A stretch of 6,433 bases of DNA, from NCBI GenBank assembly GCA_014360105.1, contig JACIYD010000096.1, positions 1 through 6,433 on the forward strand, read 5' to 3'. Positions 6,313 to 6,433 of the stretch are shown in pieces (position 1 is the first letter of the stretch; each line of letters begins with the position of its first letter). Origin of the DNA: Clostridia bacterium (GTDB lineage Bacteria; Bacillota; DSM-521; Neomoorellales; SLTJ01). Made by a program: the position numbers and the translations under genes. The notes beneath the pieces are model-generated. The model saw only the letters and a program-made list of their open reading frames with translations, had not been told where the DNA came from and did not search any database.

Positions 6313-6433
6313 TTGTTTCTTCAATGTTCGCTGAAGGGGTCGAACCTGGTGGCCCGCCCGGTTGGGGAACTGGACCTCCAGGTAGCCGACCTCTTCCGCC
6401 AGCAGTTGGAACGGCATCTGGCCATCACCCGGG
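6313..6433 (+). CDS. spoIIAA: Anti-sigma F factor antagonist SpoIIAA (5' part, cut by the window end)
   Basis: The frame is open to the window end and gives 40 residues of a STAS-domain protein. It runs MFLQCSLKGSNLVARPVGEL (residues 1-20), then DLQVADLFRQQLERHLAITR. The GELDL motif at 18-22 and the following amphipathic helix match the N-terminus of SpoIIAA, whose B. subtilis form has GELD at 20-23. SpoIIAA binds the anti-sigma factor SpoIIAB, freeing sigma-F in the forespore; SpoIIAB phosphorylates it on a conserved serine near residue 58, which lies beyond the window. The start is TTG 6313, with the G-rich GGGGGGAG (6301-6308) 4 bases upstream; the ATG at 6324 is out of frame, and the next in-frame candidates (CTG 6331, GTG 6349) would cut into the first beta strand. 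The family length is about 110-120 residues, so about two thirds is missing here. Preceding dacF and the sigma-H promoter strongly support this over other anti-anti-sigma factors; spoIIAB and sigF are expected downstream. Confidence 0.88.
   Translation, partial: MFLQCSLKGSNLVARPVGELDLQVADLFRQQLERHLAITR

Overview
The window reads as ordinary chromosomal core sequence from a G+C-rich, endospore-forming Firmicute. It is probably a clostridial-type lineage such as the Moorella/Desulfotomaculum/Peptococcaceae group; this placement is an inference from gene content, gene order and base composition, not from a database match. All recognisable genes lie on the + strand and are closely packed. No gap exceeds about 105 bases. 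I see no RNA gene, mobile element, CRISPR array or phage signature.

Layout: spoIIM (1-630, sporulation membrane protein, TTG start at the window edge); an 87-base gap; xerD (718-1602, tyrosine recombinase with all catalytic residues present); deoB (phosphopentomutase, meeting xerD at a TAATG junction or starting 18 bases later); a trimeric-class purine nucleoside phosphorylase whose start lies inside the end of deoB; a short gap holding a strong GC hairpin; a pyrimidine-nucleoside phosphorylase (3674-4975); a 103-base gap with a forespore-type promoter candidate; dacF (5079-6245, D-Ala-D-Ala carboxypeptidase with signal peptide); a 67-base gap carrying a very good sigma-H promoter match; and the first 40 codons of spoIIAA, cut by the window end.

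Functionally there are two themes. The first is nucleoside salvage: the two phosphorylases release bases and (deoxy)ribose-1-phosphate, and DeoB converts the sugar phosphate to the 5-phosphate for central metabolism. XerD, which resolves chromosome dimers, heads this probable operon. The second is sporulation: SpoIIM acts in engulfment, DacF in spore or cell-wall peptidoglycan, and SpoIIAA is the anti-anti-sigma factor that begins the SpoIIAA-SpoIIAB-SigF switch. The order xerD-deoB-pnp-(pdp)-dacF-spoIIA is a known conserved arrangement that includes Bacillus subtilis, so the layout itself is not new.

The points worth a second look are local: a purine phosphorylase whose strong Shine-Dalgarno sequence points to an ACG codon; an alanine replacing the usual serine of the pyrimidine phosphorylase signature and phosphate site; and two readable sporulation promoters (sigma-H before spoIIAA, sigma-F-like before dacF). 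I found no convincing undescribed system.
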